Origin: Streptomyces sp. NBC_00576
GTDB taxonomy: Bacteria > Actinomycetota > Actinomycetes > Streptomycetales > Streptomycetaceae
Assembly: GCF_036345175.1 (NCBI RefSeq)
Contig: NZ_CP107780.1
Location: forward strand, 1,426,001-1,490,000
DNA length: 64,000 bases
Direction of reading: 5' to 3'
The notes under the pieces were generated by a model that was not told the DNA's origin, did no database searches, and saw only the letters and a program-made list of their open reading frames with translations. How positions within the stretch are numbered: the stretch's first letter is position 1; each line of letters opens with the position of its first letter. The translations under genes and the position numbers were made by a program. Below, piece by piece: positions 34,913-43,201 of this stretch.

Positions 34913-36330
34913 CAAGCTGCCTCCTCCACGTCGAAGAGGTGGTGGCGGGGCCGGCCCAGGACGCCCAGCGCGGCGCCGGCCGCACTGACGCCGCTGCGGA
35001 CCGCACTCTCCATGGTCGCGGGCCACCCGGTGGCGGTCCACGAACCGGCCAGGTACAGGCCGGGGGTTCGGGTACGGGCGCCGGGCCGCAGCCGCCCGAC
35101 GCCGGGGGTGGGGGCGAACGTCGCTGTCCGCTCCCGGGTGACGAAGAAATCCCGTACTTCGGCGCCCCGCGCGCGGGGCAACAGCCGCTCCAGCTCCGGC
35201 AGATACCGCTCGCGCAGCGCCGCCACGGGTTCGTCGATCTCGTCGTGCGCGGCCGACTGCGACAGCGCCAGGTACTGGCCGTCGCCGCCGAGTCCGGACG
35301 CCTCGGTCCGGTCGAAGACCCACTGCACGGGGCTGCCGAGCGCCGCGACGAACGGTGTGCTCAGCACCTTCCGGTCGTACACCACATGCACGTTGAGGAT
35401 CGGTGCGGTGCCGATCTCCAGCAGCCGTTCGGGGGCGTCGAGCGCGCCCTGCGGCAGGAGATCGTGCGCCTCGCGCTGGGCGACGGCGAGTACGACGACG
35501 TCCGCGTCGAGCGTCTCGCCGGGAACCTGAACGCTCCAGCGGCCGTTCTCGTCGTGTTGGATGGAGGTGACGCGTGTACGGACTTCGGTACGCACGCCCG
35601 CGGAGTCGAGCGCCTTGCGGGCCAGAGTGTCGTGCAGTTCGCCCAGCGGGACACGCGCCCAGCCGATGTCGGCCGCGCCCGGGTCGGACAGCAGACCGGT
35701 CTTGAACACCATCGCGGCGAGCCCCAGGGACGAGTCCCCGGCCACCGCGTTGAGGGTGGCGACCCCCACCAGGTCCCACAGTGCCTCGACGGCACGCTCC
35801 GACTGACCGTGCGCGGCCAGCCAGCTGCCGAAGTCCTGCGCGTCCAGCGCAGGGTCGGCGAGGTCGAGCGCCTTGAGCGCGAGTGCGGCACGCCCCACTC
35901 TGGCGCGTTCGGCAAGTGACAGGTGCGGATACGTGGCCAGGCTGCGCCCGAGATGCAGAGGTACGGGCAGTGCGTCGCGCCGAAGTCTCCCCAGGCGCCG
36001 CCCGACGGGCTTCGCCAGGTCGACGACAGGCACGTCGAGCCGGGCCTGCACCGGAGCGAGCGCCGCGCCGTCGATGCGGTCGAGGAACCAGCGGTAGGCG
36101 GTGCAGCAACGCAGGTACACATGCTGGCCGTTGTCCACGGTGAGTCCGTCGCGCTGGAAGGAGAAGGCGAGCCCGCCGAGCCGGGGCCGGCCTTCGAGCA
36201 GCGTGACGCGGACGCCGGCGTCGGCGAGCGAGAGCGCCGCTGTGATGCCTGCCAGCCCGCCGCCGACCACCACGGCACTCTTCTCACCGCGGTGGCCCGG
36301 ACGTTCCCCGGGCTGCGTACCCTCGCTCAT
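34912..36330 (-). CDS. hpnE: Squalene-forming FAD oxidoreductase HpnE
   Basis: A 472-residue FAD enzyme of the amine-oxidase/phytoene-desaturase fold. The dinucleotide motif VVVGGGLAGITAALSLADAG and the extension LLEGRPRLGGLAFSF are at the N terminus; the C terminus has GLYLAGSWTATGWPATMESAVRSG. With HpnC and HpnD it makes squalene: HpnE reduces hydroxysqualene. I choose ATG 36330, with GGGGGAG six bases upstream. The ATG overlaps the stop of the small ORF before it (ATGA). Confidence 0.93.
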   Translation of the reverse strand: MSEGTQPGERPGHRGEKSAVVVGGGLAGITAALSLADAGVRVTLLEGRPRLGGLAFSFQRDGLTVDNGQHVYLRCCTAYRWFLDRIDGAALAPVQARLDVPVVDLAKPVGRRLGRLRRDALPVPLHLGRSLATYPHLSLAERARVGRAALALKALDLADPALDAQDFGSWLAAHGQSERAVEALWDLVGVATLNAVAGDSSLGLAAMVFKTGLLSDPGAADIGWARVPLGELHDTLARKALDSAGVRTEVRTRVTSIQHDENGRWSVQVPGETLDADVVVLAVAQREAHDLLPQGALDAPERLLEIGTAPILNVHVVYDRKVLSTPFVAALGSPVQWVFDRTEASGLGGDGQYLALSQSAAHDEIDEPVAALRERYLPELERLLPRARGAEVRDFFVTRERTATFAPTPGVGRLRPGARTRTPGLYLAGSWTATGWPATMESAVRSGVSAAGAALGVLGRPRHHLFDVEEAA

Positions 36331-36467
36331 CGCACACTCCCCCTTGTGCACCGGCCGTGCCGGATGACCGTCGCACGGCAGGCCGTTGAAGTCAGGGACG
36401 CCGTCCCCGACCGGAGGGTTGCGCGCCGTTTCGCGGCGGGCGCATCACCTTGGACCGAATTGTCCAT
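36327..36467 (-). CDS. Small protein (DUF6380-like), 46 residues, inside the hopanoid operon
   Basis: A 46-residue basic reading frame, MDNSVQGDAPAAKRRATLR then SGTASLTSTACRATVIRHGRCTRGSVR. Its ATG overlaps the hpnD stop by one base (TGATG) and its stop overlaps the hpnE start by four (ATGA), the same tight coupling that joins the known genes of this operon. The motif KRRATLRxxxASLTxTACRA is one I recall from small Streptomyces proteins called DUF6380; I have not searched. No hydrophobic segment. Function unknown; alternatives are a translational-coupling ORF with no protein role. Confidence 0.6.
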   Translation of the reverse strand: MDNSVQGDAPAAKRRATLRSGTASLTSTACRATVIRHGRCTRGSVR

Positions 36468-37417
36468 CAGGTGAGCCTCCTGACGGTCCGCCGGGACACA
36501 TGCCGGGCGTCGAGACCGGACAGGCCGCGCACCGCGACATACGCCTTCTCGCGTCCGGGCAGCGAGACCCGGCCGCGCAGCACGGCCTCCGGCTCGCGCT
36601 CGATACGGTCGAGGAGCCGTCGGTAGATGCCGGCCATGGCGGCGACACAGGCGCCGCTGCGCCGGTCGAGCATGGGCAGCAGCCGGTAGCCCTCGGCGAA
36701 CAGGGCACGGGCGCGCCGCACTTCGAAGTGGACGAGGCCCGCGAAGTCGGAGCCCTCCGGCGGCCTCGGACCGCTGAACCCGGCCGAGCAGCCGAACTTG
36801 GCGAGGTCGTCGGCGGGCAGATAGATCCGCCCGCTGTCGGCGTCCTCGCGGACGTCCCGCAGGATGTTGGTGAGCTGGAGCGCCAGCCCCAGCGTGTCGG
36901 CGTACTCGGAGGCGCGTTCTGCCCCTCGCGCGCCCCGCTCCGTACCGAACACGCCCAACGACAGCCGCCCGATGGCCCCGGCCACACAACGGCAGTAGAC
37001 CTTCAGGTCGTCCCAGGTCTCGTACGTCTCACCGCGTACGTCCATCACGACGCCGTCGATGAGTTCGTCGAGGCCGCCGAGCGGGATCGGGAAGTGTGTC
37101 CCCGCGTGACTGAGGGCGACCGCGACGGGATCGGTGTCGTCCTCGTCGACCGCGCCCTCGCGCACCCGGTTGAGCAGTGCTCTGGTGTCCTCCAGCCGCG
37201 CCGCCTTCACCTCGGGAGCCAGCGTGCCGTCACCGATGTCGTCGACGCGCCGTGAGAACGCGTACAGGGCCGACATCGCACGCCGCTTCGGCGTCGGCAG
37301 CAGTCTGATGCCGTACGCGAAGTTGCGGGCCTGCTGCCCGGTGATGGACTCGCAGTAGCTGTAGGCGGCGAGTACCGGTGCGGACACGTGTGGTTCCGAC
37401 TCCACGCTCCGGATCAC
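36467..37417 (-). CDS. hpnD: Presqualene diphosphate synthase HpnD
   Basis: A 316-residue squalene/phytoene-synthase-family enzyme condensing two farnesyl diphosphates into presqualene diphosphate. The two Asp-rich motifs are SRRVDDIGDG and QLTNILRDVREDADSGRIYLP; YCRCVAGAIGRLSLGVFG is the family core. The GTG start overlaps the hpnC stop (GTGA). Confidence 0.95.
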   Translation of the reverse strand: MIRSVESEPHVSAPVLAAYSYCESITGQQARNFAYGIRLLPTPKRRAMSALYAFSRRVDDIGDGTLAPEVKAARLEDTRALLNRVREGAVDEDDTDPVAVALSHAGTHFPIPLGGLDELIDGVVMDVRGETYETWDDLKVYCRCVAGAIGRLSLGVFGTERGARGAERASEYADTLGLALQLTNILRDVREDADSGRIYLPADDLAKFGCSAGFSGPRPPEGSDFAGLVHFEVRRARALFAEGYRLLPMLDRRSGACVAAMAGIYRRLLDRIEREPEAVLRGRVSLPGREKAYVAVRGLSGLDARHVSRRTVRRLT

Positions 37418-38316
37418 CCCTTTCCTCGCAGGGTTGTGCCCACCTCGCGCAGCAACTGGATCCTGCCGGGCTTGGGCGGGCCGGGAAGTACGTCGTATTC
37501 GGCGGCGGCGATCGCTCGGACCGCCGCCTTCCCTCCCGCCACGAAACCCGCGAGCAGCAGCTTCAGCCTGCCGTGGACGCTACCCACGAGAGGGGTGCCT
37601 TCATTCAGCAGGCCACGCGCGCGTTCCGCTTCGTATGCGATCAGTGCGCGCACCGATGCACCCGCGGTGGGGGCGGCGAGATCCGTCTCCTGGACGTGAA
37701 AGCGCTTCAGGTCCTGGGCGGGCAGATAGATCCGGTCGCGGCCGAGGTCCTCGGCGACGTCCTGGAGGTGTTCGACGATCTGGAGAGCCGTACACACGGC
37801 GTCGGAGCGACGGATCCGCTCGGGCGTCGCGGTGCCGGTGACGGCGAGGACGAGGCGGCCGACGGGGTTGGCGGACAGCTCGCAGTAGGCGAGGAGGTCG
37901 TCGTAGGTCTCGTACCGCTTGACCAGCTGGTCCTGGCGGTTGGCGGCGATCAGGCCGAGGAAGGGCTCGGGCGTGAGGGCGCGGCGGCGCACGGTCGGCT
38001 GGAGCCGGCGCAGCAGGGGGTGGTGCGGGGTGGCGTCGAAGACCCTGCGCAGGTCGGCCTCGAAGGCGTCGAGAAGGACGAGCCGGTCATCGGCCTCTTC
38101 CGGGGCGACGCCCAGCAGTCGGGCGTCGGCGCCACCGGGGGCCAGGTCGCCGTCGCCGATGTCGTCGACGAGGCGGGCGAAGCCGTAGACGGCCATGAGG
38201 TCGGTGCGCCAGGCCCTGGGCAGGAAGAACGGTGCCACGGGGAAGTTCTCGTCCGCGGCCTTGTCGAGCGTGCCGCGCTCCGGATCGTCGGTGCGCGTAT
38301 GACCGGTTGCCGTCAC
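37414..38316 (-). CDS. hpnC: Hydroxysqualene synthase HpnC
   Basis: A 300-residue member of the squalene/phytoene synthase family that converts presqualene diphosphate to hydroxysqualene. Motifs are ENFPVAPFFLPRAWRTDLMAVYGFARLVDDIGD near the start, CELSANPVGRLVLAVTG, and the second Asp-rich region HLQDVAEDLGRDRIYLP. First gene of the hopanoid operon; starts at GTG with a weak ribosome-binding site. About 380 bases separate it from the upstream ABC-transporter unit and should contain the operon promoter. Confidence 0.95.
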   Translation of the reverse strand: MTATGHTRTDDPERGTLDKAADENFPVAPFFLPRAWRTDLMAVYGFARLVDDIGDGDLAPGGADARLLGVAPEEADDRLVLLDAFEADLRRVFDATPHHPLLRRLQPTVRRRALTPEPFLGLIAANRQDQLVKRYETYDDLLAYCELSANPVGRLVLAVTGTATPERIRRSDAVCTALQIVEHLQDVAEDLGRDRIYLPAQDLKRFHVQETDLAAPTAGASVRALIAYEAERARGLLNEGTPLVGSVHGRLKLLLAGFVAGGKAAVRAIAAAEYDVLPGPPKPGRIQLLREVGTTLRGKG

Positions 38317-38630
38317 AGTTCACTGCCCGGGACGGGGACGGCACATGCTGTGGGGAGCTGGGGAGTTTCCGTAGCCATCGCCGTCACATCTCCCGTTCTA
38401 CACTGCGGACCCAATGGGCACTATTTCGGACACGCCGCCCAGCCGTCCACACGGCGGTTCCGATGCCGGGTGTTGCGTGTTATCGCCCTACTTGCCGCGA
38501 TTCAGCACTGGTACAGCTTACGTTGTACAACGCGGCATGGTCCGTCGGGGTGTCCTGCGCATCACAAGAACACACCGATTGGCGTCAAGATTCCTGGGCC
38601 GAGCCGGAGTTGACGTTTCCTTTGCAGACG
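38317..38630 (-). promoter_or_regulatory. Upstream region of the hopanoid operon with a 12-bp palindrome
   Basis: The region holds a perfect palindrome CGTTGTACAACG (38521-38532) and a nearby TGGTACAG (38509-38516), giving two GTAC cores 15 bp apart. GATAAC on the minus strand (38479-38484) is a possible -10. The palindrome resembles TGTACA-type sites bound by some MerR-family light or redox regulators; this is speculative. The leader to hpnC would be over 150 bases. Confidence 0.4.
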
Positions 38631-38665
38631 CGTGGCCCCGCCGGAGCAGTTCCGGCGGGGCCACG
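38631..38665 (-). terminator. Hairpin terminator after the ABC-transporter ATPase gene
   Basis: A 15-bp perfect stem (38631-38645 with 38651-38665), loop GCAGT, 34 bases past the stop of the exporter ATPase gene and upstream of the hopanoid operon. It separates the two leftward operons. Confidence 0.75.
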
Positions 38666-38698
38666 ATTCGCCCGGTTCGTCACCGGCGCGCTGCCCGG

Positions 38699-39478
38699 CT
38701 ACCTGCCGGTGAACTTCTCGTACTCCTTGAGGACCTCGTCCGTCGGCCCGTCCATGCGCAGTTCGCCGCGCTCCAGCCACAGAACGCGATCACAGGTGTC
38801 ACGGATCGACTTGTTGTTGTGACTGACGAGGAACACCGTGCCGGCGTGCTTGCGCAGCTCGCGGATGCGGTCCTCGGAACGCTTCTGGAAGGACCGGTCG
38901 CCGGTCGCCAGGGCCTCGTCGATCATCAGTACGTCGTGGTCCTTGGCGGCGGCGATGGAGAACCGCAGTCGCGCCGCCATGCCGGAGGAGTAGGTGCGCA
39001 TCGGCAGGGTGATGAAGTCGCCCTTCTCGTTGATGCCGGAGAAGTCGACGATCTGCTGGTAGCGCTCCTTGATCTCCTCGCGTGACATACCCATCGCGAG
39101 GCCGCCCAATATGACGTTCCGTTCGCCCGTGAGGTCGTTCATCAGGGCGGCGTTGACGCCGAGAAGGGAGGGCTGCCCGTCCGTGTACACGTGCCCGCTC
39201 TCGGCGGGCAGCAGGCCGGCGATGGCGCGCAACAAGGTCGACTTGCCGGAGCCGTTGGAGCCGATCAGACCGACGGCCTCACCGCGGTAGGAGACGAAGG
39301 AGACGCCCCGTACGGCGTGGACCTTGCGCACGCCGGGTGACTCGCCGCGTCTGATGATGCGGCTGAGGGCGGCGGTGGCGCTGCCCTTGCCGGTCTTGGC
39401 TCCGTTGACGCGGTACACGATGTGTAGTTCGTCCGCGATGACAGTGGGGATCTTGTCCCCGGGAATCGGGTCAGCCAC
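38699..39478 (-). CDS. Polysaccharide/teichoic-acid-type ABC exporter, ATPase (TagH/Wzt-like)
   Basis: A 259-residue ATPase. Walker A is GLIGSNGSGKSTLLRAIAG, the signature region TYSSGMAARLRFSIA replaces the usual LSGGQ as in Wzt/TagH proteins, and Walker B is VLMIDEALATGD. There is no C-terminal glycan-binding domain, so it is the short TagH/Wzt form. The GTG at 39478 has GAGGAGAGG seven bases upstream and overlaps the permease stop by eight bases. With the permease it should flip a lipid-linked glycan out of the cytoplasm. Confidence 0.92.
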   Translation of the reverse strand: MADPIPGDKIPTVIADELHIVYRVNGAKTGKGSATAALSRIIRRGESPGVRKVHAVRGVSFVSYRGEAVGLIGSNGSGKSTLLRAIAGLLPAESGHVYTDGQPSLLGVNAALMNDLTGERNVILGGLAMGMSREEIKERYQQIVDFSGINEKGDFITLPMRTYSSGMAARLRFSIAAAKDHDVLMIDEALATGDRSFQKRSEDRIRELRKHAGTVFLVSHNNKSIRDTCDRVLWLERGELRMDGPTDEVLKEYEKFTGR

Positions 39479-40400
39479 GGCCGTACCTCTCCTCAGCCTT
39501 CCAGAAGTACACGAATCCACCGAGGGCGACCAGCGCGGCCCACCCGCCCGCGACCGCCCAGACGTGCGGCGGCAGGTTCTCCGAGCCGTAGCCCTCGATG
39601 AGCGCGAAGCGCATCAGGTCCATGTAGATGGCGGCCGGGTTCCACTGGAGGACGTCGGCGAGCCACTGGGGCTTGTCGGCGAGCACGACCGGGATGGAGA
39701 ACATCACGCCGGACGCGTACATCCACGTACGCATCACGAACGGCATCAGCTGGGCGAGGTCGGGGGTCGCCGAGCCCCACCGGGCCATGATCAGCGCGAG
39801 TCCGGTGTTGAAGAGGAACTGGAGTGCCAGCGCCGGGACGATCAGCAGCCAGGACAGCGTGGGGTAGCTGCCGAAGCCGATCGACACCACGAAGAGCACG
39901 ATCATCGAGAAGAGCAGTTGCTGGAGCTGCTGCAGCGCGAAGGAGACCGGCAGGGCGGCGCGTGGGAAGTGCAGGGCGCGCACCAGGCCGAGGTTGCCGG
40001 AGATCGCTCGTACGCCCGCCATCACCGAGCTCTGCGTGAAGGTGAACACGAAGACGCCCGTGACGAGGAACGGGATGTACACGTCGCTGGGCATGCCCCG
40101 GTCGGCTTCGAGGATCACACCGAAGATGAAGAAGTACACGGCCGCGTTGAGCAGCGGTGTGGCCACCTGCCACAGCTGGCCGAGCTTGGCCTGGCTGTAC
40201 TGGGCGGTCAGTTTCGCCTGCGAGAAGGCGAGGATGAAGTGACGCCGTCCCCAGAGCTGGCGGACGTACTCGACGAGTCGGGGGCGGGCGCCGCTCACGG
40301 CGAGCCCGTACTTCGCGGCGAGTTCGGCCGCGGAGAGGCCGTCGTCGGGTGACGGTCGGTCGCTCACCGCGACACCGCCGTCATGCTTTGTCTCACTCAC
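39471..40400 (-). CDS. ABC-2 type glycan exporter permease (TagG/Wzm-like)
   Basis: A 309-residue membrane protein with an N-terminal cytoplasmic tail, the amphipathic gate region LWGRRHFILAFSQAKLTAQYSQAKLGQLWQV, and six predicted membrane helices (AAVYFFIFGVIL, FLVTGVFVFTFTQ, LLFSMIVLFVVSIGF, LSWLLIVPALALQFLF and others). This is the ABC-2 family that moves O-antigens and teichoic acids. Start GTG has a weak ribosome-binding site; a GTG eleven codons in is an alternative. It lies 98 bases after a glycosyltransferase gene in the same direction. Confidence 0.92.
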   Translation of the reverse strand: MSETKHDGGVAVSDRPSPDDGLSAAELAAKYGLAVSGARPRLVEYVRQLWGRRHFILAFSQAKLTAQYSQAKLGQLWQVATPLLNAAVYFFIFGVILEADRGMPSDVYIPFLVTGVFVFTFTQSSVMAGVRAISGNLGLVRALHFPRAALPVSFALQQLQQLLFSMIVLFVVSIGFGSYPTLSWLLIVPALALQFLFNTGLALIMARWGSATPDLAQLMPFVMRTWMYASGVMFSIPVVLADKPQWLADVLQWNPAAIYMDLMRFALIEGYGSENLPPHVWAVAGGWAALVALGGFVYFWKAEERYGRG

Positions 40401-40498
40401 AAATGGAAACTTTCGTCTTCAATATGCGCAGCTGAACGGGGCAGAGCGCGGGCCGGGACGGGATGCGGTCGGCCCGCGGGGCTCTCAGGGAGAGCTTG

Positions 40499-41383
40499 TC
40501 AGATCACTGGGGGGCGGCCCAGTCGGGTCAGCCGCCACACCGTACGCCACCGGATGGGTCGGCGTGGTCCGCACGGGGTGGTCAGGCCCTCCTTGAACCC
40601 GCCCCACCAGGCTCTGAGCGCCGGGCGGGAGGGTCTGCGGAGAAGTGTGAGGAGCAGCCAGTCCCCCAGGTAGACGGGCACCAGGGGGGCCGGCAGGTTG
40701 CGGCGGGCCAGCCAGACCCGGTTGCGGGCGACCATGCGGTGGTAGACCGCGTGCCGCGAGGGCGCGGTCGCGGGGTGGTAGAGCAGCATGTCCGCCCGGT
40801 AGTCGATCATCCAGCCCGCGTCGAGGGCCCGCCAGGCCAGGTCGGTCTCCTCGTGGGCGTAGAAGAACTCCTCGGGGAGGATGCCCACTTGGGCGAAGAC
40901 CTTGGTGCGGACGGCGTTGGCGCCGCCCAGGAAGCTGGTGACGCGGGAGCTGCGCATCGGGTCCGTGGTGCCCGGGCGGGGCACGTGGCGGCGCTGGGTG
41001 AGGCCGGTGTCGGGGTCGGCGATGCGGAAGCTGATGATGCCGAGTTCGGGGTCGGCGGTGAAGGCATGGCGGCACAGCTCGGCGGTGTCCTGGTGGCCGA
41101 GGAGGCCGTCGTCGTCCAGGAACATCAGGATGTCGACGTCGCCGCCGGCCGGGCCGAACGCCTCGATGCCGACGTTGCGTCCGCCGGGGATGCCGAGGTT
41201 CTCGGGCAGCTCGATGCTCCGTACGCCCTCGGGAAGGTCCGGGACGGGCGAGCCGTTGCCGACCACGACGACCTGGACCGGGTCGCCCTCCTGTTTGGCG
41301 ATCGAGTCGACGAGGGCGCGCAGTTCGTCGGGGCGGTTGCCCATGGTGATGATGACCGCGCCGACCCTCATCCCGGTACTCAC
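40499..41383 (-). CDS. Glycosyltransferase family 2
   Basis: A 294-residue GT-A fold transferase. VGAVIITMGNRPDELRALVDSI and VVVGNGS bind the nucleotide sugar; the metal motif is MFLDDDGLL; FFYAHEETDLAWRALDAGW is the acceptor/base region. The C terminus has an amphipathic segment (LGDWLLLTLLRRPSRPALRAWWGGFKEG) that may touch the membrane. The GTG start overlaps the stop of the CDP-alcohol phosphotransferase gene. It probably adds a sugar to the lipid-linked product handled by this cluster. Confidence 0.9.
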   Translation of the reverse strand: MSTGMRVGAVIITMGNRPDELRALVDSIAKQEGDPVQVVVVGNGSPVPDLPEGVRSIELPENLGIPGGRNVGIEAFGPAGGDVDILMFLDDDGLLGHQDTAELCRHAFTADPELGIISFRIADPDTGLTQRRHVPRPGTTDPMRSSRVTSFLGGANAVRTKVFAQVGILPEEFFYAHEETDLAWRALDAGWMIDYRADMLLYHPATAPSRHAVYHRMVARNRVWLARRNLPAPLVPVYLGDWLLLTLLRRPSRPALRAWWGGFKEGLTTPCGPRRPIRWRTVWRLTRLGRPPVI

Positions 41384-42162
41384 CGCAACCTGCTCGACGC
41401 GAGGATGGACACGAGGTGCAGCAGGGTCTGCAGGATCGCGATGCCGGCCAGTACCGCGATGCCGAGGCGGGTCCAGAACAGGTCGCCGCCGATGAGGTCG
41501 AGGATCGCCACGAAGAGGATGAACAGGCTCGCCTCGATGCCGCCGATCAGCCGGTGGAACTTCAGGGCGGCGGCAGCCTTACGGGCCATGGCGAGCCCCT
41601 CGGAGCGCGGCACCGACAGCTCGTCCTTGGCGGCGGGCAGGCCGCTGCGGGCCCGCGCCACGTCCACCAGGTCGGTCTCCGCCTTGATCAGGATCGCGCC
41701 GAGGGCGGCCAGGGTGCCGAGGAACGCCCACAGCCACTCGGGGCTCCCGGAGCCGTCCCACAGGTCGGCGCCGCGCAGCCCGAAGCCGATCAGCAGCGCC
41801 GCCTCGGACAGGTAGTGGCCGACGCGGTCGAGGTACACGCCGGTGATCGACGTCTGGTTGCGCCAGCGGGCGAGTTCCCCGTCGACGCAGTCGAGGAGCA
41901 GGTACAGCTGCATCAGTACGACGGCCAGGACCGCCCCGGTGAGGCCCGGCACCAGGAGTGCCGCGCCCGCCAGACCGCCCGCGACGACCATCAGGTACGT
42001 GAGCTGGTTGGGCGTGATCCTGGTGTCCACCAGGTAGCGGTCGACCCGCAGGGACACCTCGCGCATGTAGAGGCGTCCCGCCCAGTGCTCGCCGCTGCGC
42101 CGGTCCTTCACCCCTTCGGGGTGGACGACGGGGCGTAGTTCAGCTACCGATGGCCTTGACAT
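41380..42162 (-). CDS. CDP-alcohol phosphatidyltransferase family protein (short, single domain)
   Basis: A 260-residue integral membrane enzyme that transfers a phospho-alcohol from a CDP donor. The signature reads LLDCVDGELARWRNQTSITG followed by VYLDRVGHYLSE: the first three aspartates, the AR pair and the Gly are in place, but the fourth aspartate, the proposed catalytic base, is a His. Six membrane helices are visible. The ATG at 42162 lies 23 bases inside the end of the dehydrogenase gene. The donor is unknown; the neighbouring cytidylyltransferase should make it. Confidence 0.88.
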   Translation of the reverse strand: MSRPSVAELRPVVHPEGVKDRRSGEHWAGRLYMREVSLRVDRYLVDTRITPNQLTYLMVVAGGLAGAALLVPGLTGAVLAVVLMQLYLLLDCVDGELARWRNQTSITGVYLDRVGHYLSEAALLIGFGLRGADLWDGSGSPEWLWAFLGTLAALGAILIKAETDLVDVARARSGLPAAKDELSVPRSEGLAMARKAAAALKFHRLIGGIEASLFILFVAILDLIGGDLFWTRLGIAVLAGIAILQTLLHLVSILASSRLR

Positions 42163-43201
42163 AGTCCGCGTACGTGTCCTTGATCTGGTCGTTCGTGAGG
42201 TCGAGGTGTTCCAGGATCGTGTAGCGACCGGGTCTGGTCTGTGGGGCGTACTCGACGACCCGTACGAACTCGTCCGTGGTGAAGCCGATCTCCTCCGGCA
42301 GCACCGGCAGCCCGTGCCGGCGCAGTACCTCGGCCATGTACGCCGCCTCTTCGGGCGCACCCCGCAGGTACATAGCGAAGGCGGCGCCGAGGCCGCACTG
42401 TTCGCCGTGACTCGCGGCGCGCTTGGGGTACAGCAGGTCGAAGGCGTGGTTGATCTCGTGACAGGCGCCGGACGACGGGCGGGAGTCGCCCGACACCGAC
42501 ATGGCGATACCGGTGAGGACCAGTGCCTCCGCCAGGACCTGGAGGAACGCGTTGTCGCCGACCCCGCCGGGGTGGCGCAGTACGGCTTCTCCGGCCTGGC
42601 GGGCCATCGCGGCGGCGAGTCCGTCGATCTTCTCGCCGTTGACCCGGCCGGCCAGCTCCCAGTCGGCGACCGCGGAGATGTTCGACATGGCGTCGCCGAT
42701 CCCGGAGCGCACGAACCGTACCGGTGCCTCGCGGATCACGTCGAGGTCGATGACGACGGCGATCGGGTTCGGTACGCCGTACGAGCCGCGTCCCGCGTCG
42801 TTGTCGAGGGTGGCGACCGGGGAGCACAGTCCGTCGTGCGCGAGGTTGGTGGCGACGGCGACCAGAGGCAGCCCGACGCGCGCGGCGGCGAACTTGGCGC
42901 AGTCGATGATCCGGCCGCCGCCGAGGCCGACGACGGCGTCGTAGTGACCGGACTTGATGGCGTCGCCCAGCTTGATCGCGTCGTCGATGGTGCCGCCGGC
43001 GACCTCGTACCAGCTCGCGCCGGGCAGCGCCGGGGCGAGCCGTGCGCGCAGCCTGGCGCCGGAGCCGGCGCTGATCGCGACGGCGATCTTCCCGGAGTGC
43101 GAGATCCGCTGGTCGAACAGCACGTCCGCCAGATCGTTCAGGGCCCCCCGGCGGATGTCGACGACGACCGGCGAGGGGATCAGCCTCGTCAGTACCGGCA
43201 C
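42140..43201 (-). CDS. Glycerol-1-phosphate-dehydrogenase-like iron-containing alcohol dehydrogenase
   Basis: A 353-residue enzyme of the iron-alcohol-dehydrogenase/dehydroquinate-synthase fold. NAD loop: VVGLGGGRIIDCAKFAA. Metal ligands are likely the Asp in NLAHDGLCSPVATL, the His in GACHEINHAFD and the His in ASHGEQCGLG. The HDGxxSP phrase is characteristic of sn-glycerol-1-phosphate dehydrogenases (EgsA/AraM), which reduce dihydroxyacetone phosphate. The GTG start overlaps the cytidylyltransferase stop by 13 bases, with GGGAG six bases upstream. With that gene it could make an activated CDP-glycerol-type donor. Other polyol-phosphate substrates are possible. Confidence 0.85.
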   Translation of the reverse strand: MPVLTRLIPSPVVVDIRRGALNDLADVLFDQRISHSGKIAVAISAGSGARLRARLAPALPGASWYEVAGGTIDDAIKLGDAIKSGHYDAVVGLGGGRIIDCAKFAAARVGLPLVAVATNLAHDGLCSPVATLDNDAGRGSYGVPNPIAVVIDLDVIREAPVRFVRSGIGDAMSNISAVADWELAGRVNGEKIDGLAAAMARQAGEAVLRHPGGVGDNAFLQVLAEALVLTGIAMSVSGDSRPSSGACHEINHAFDLLYPKRAASHGEQCGLGAAFAMYLRGAPEEAAYMAEVLRRHGLPVLPEEIGFTTDEFVRVVEYAPQTRPGRYTILEHLDLTNDQIKDTYADYVKAIGS

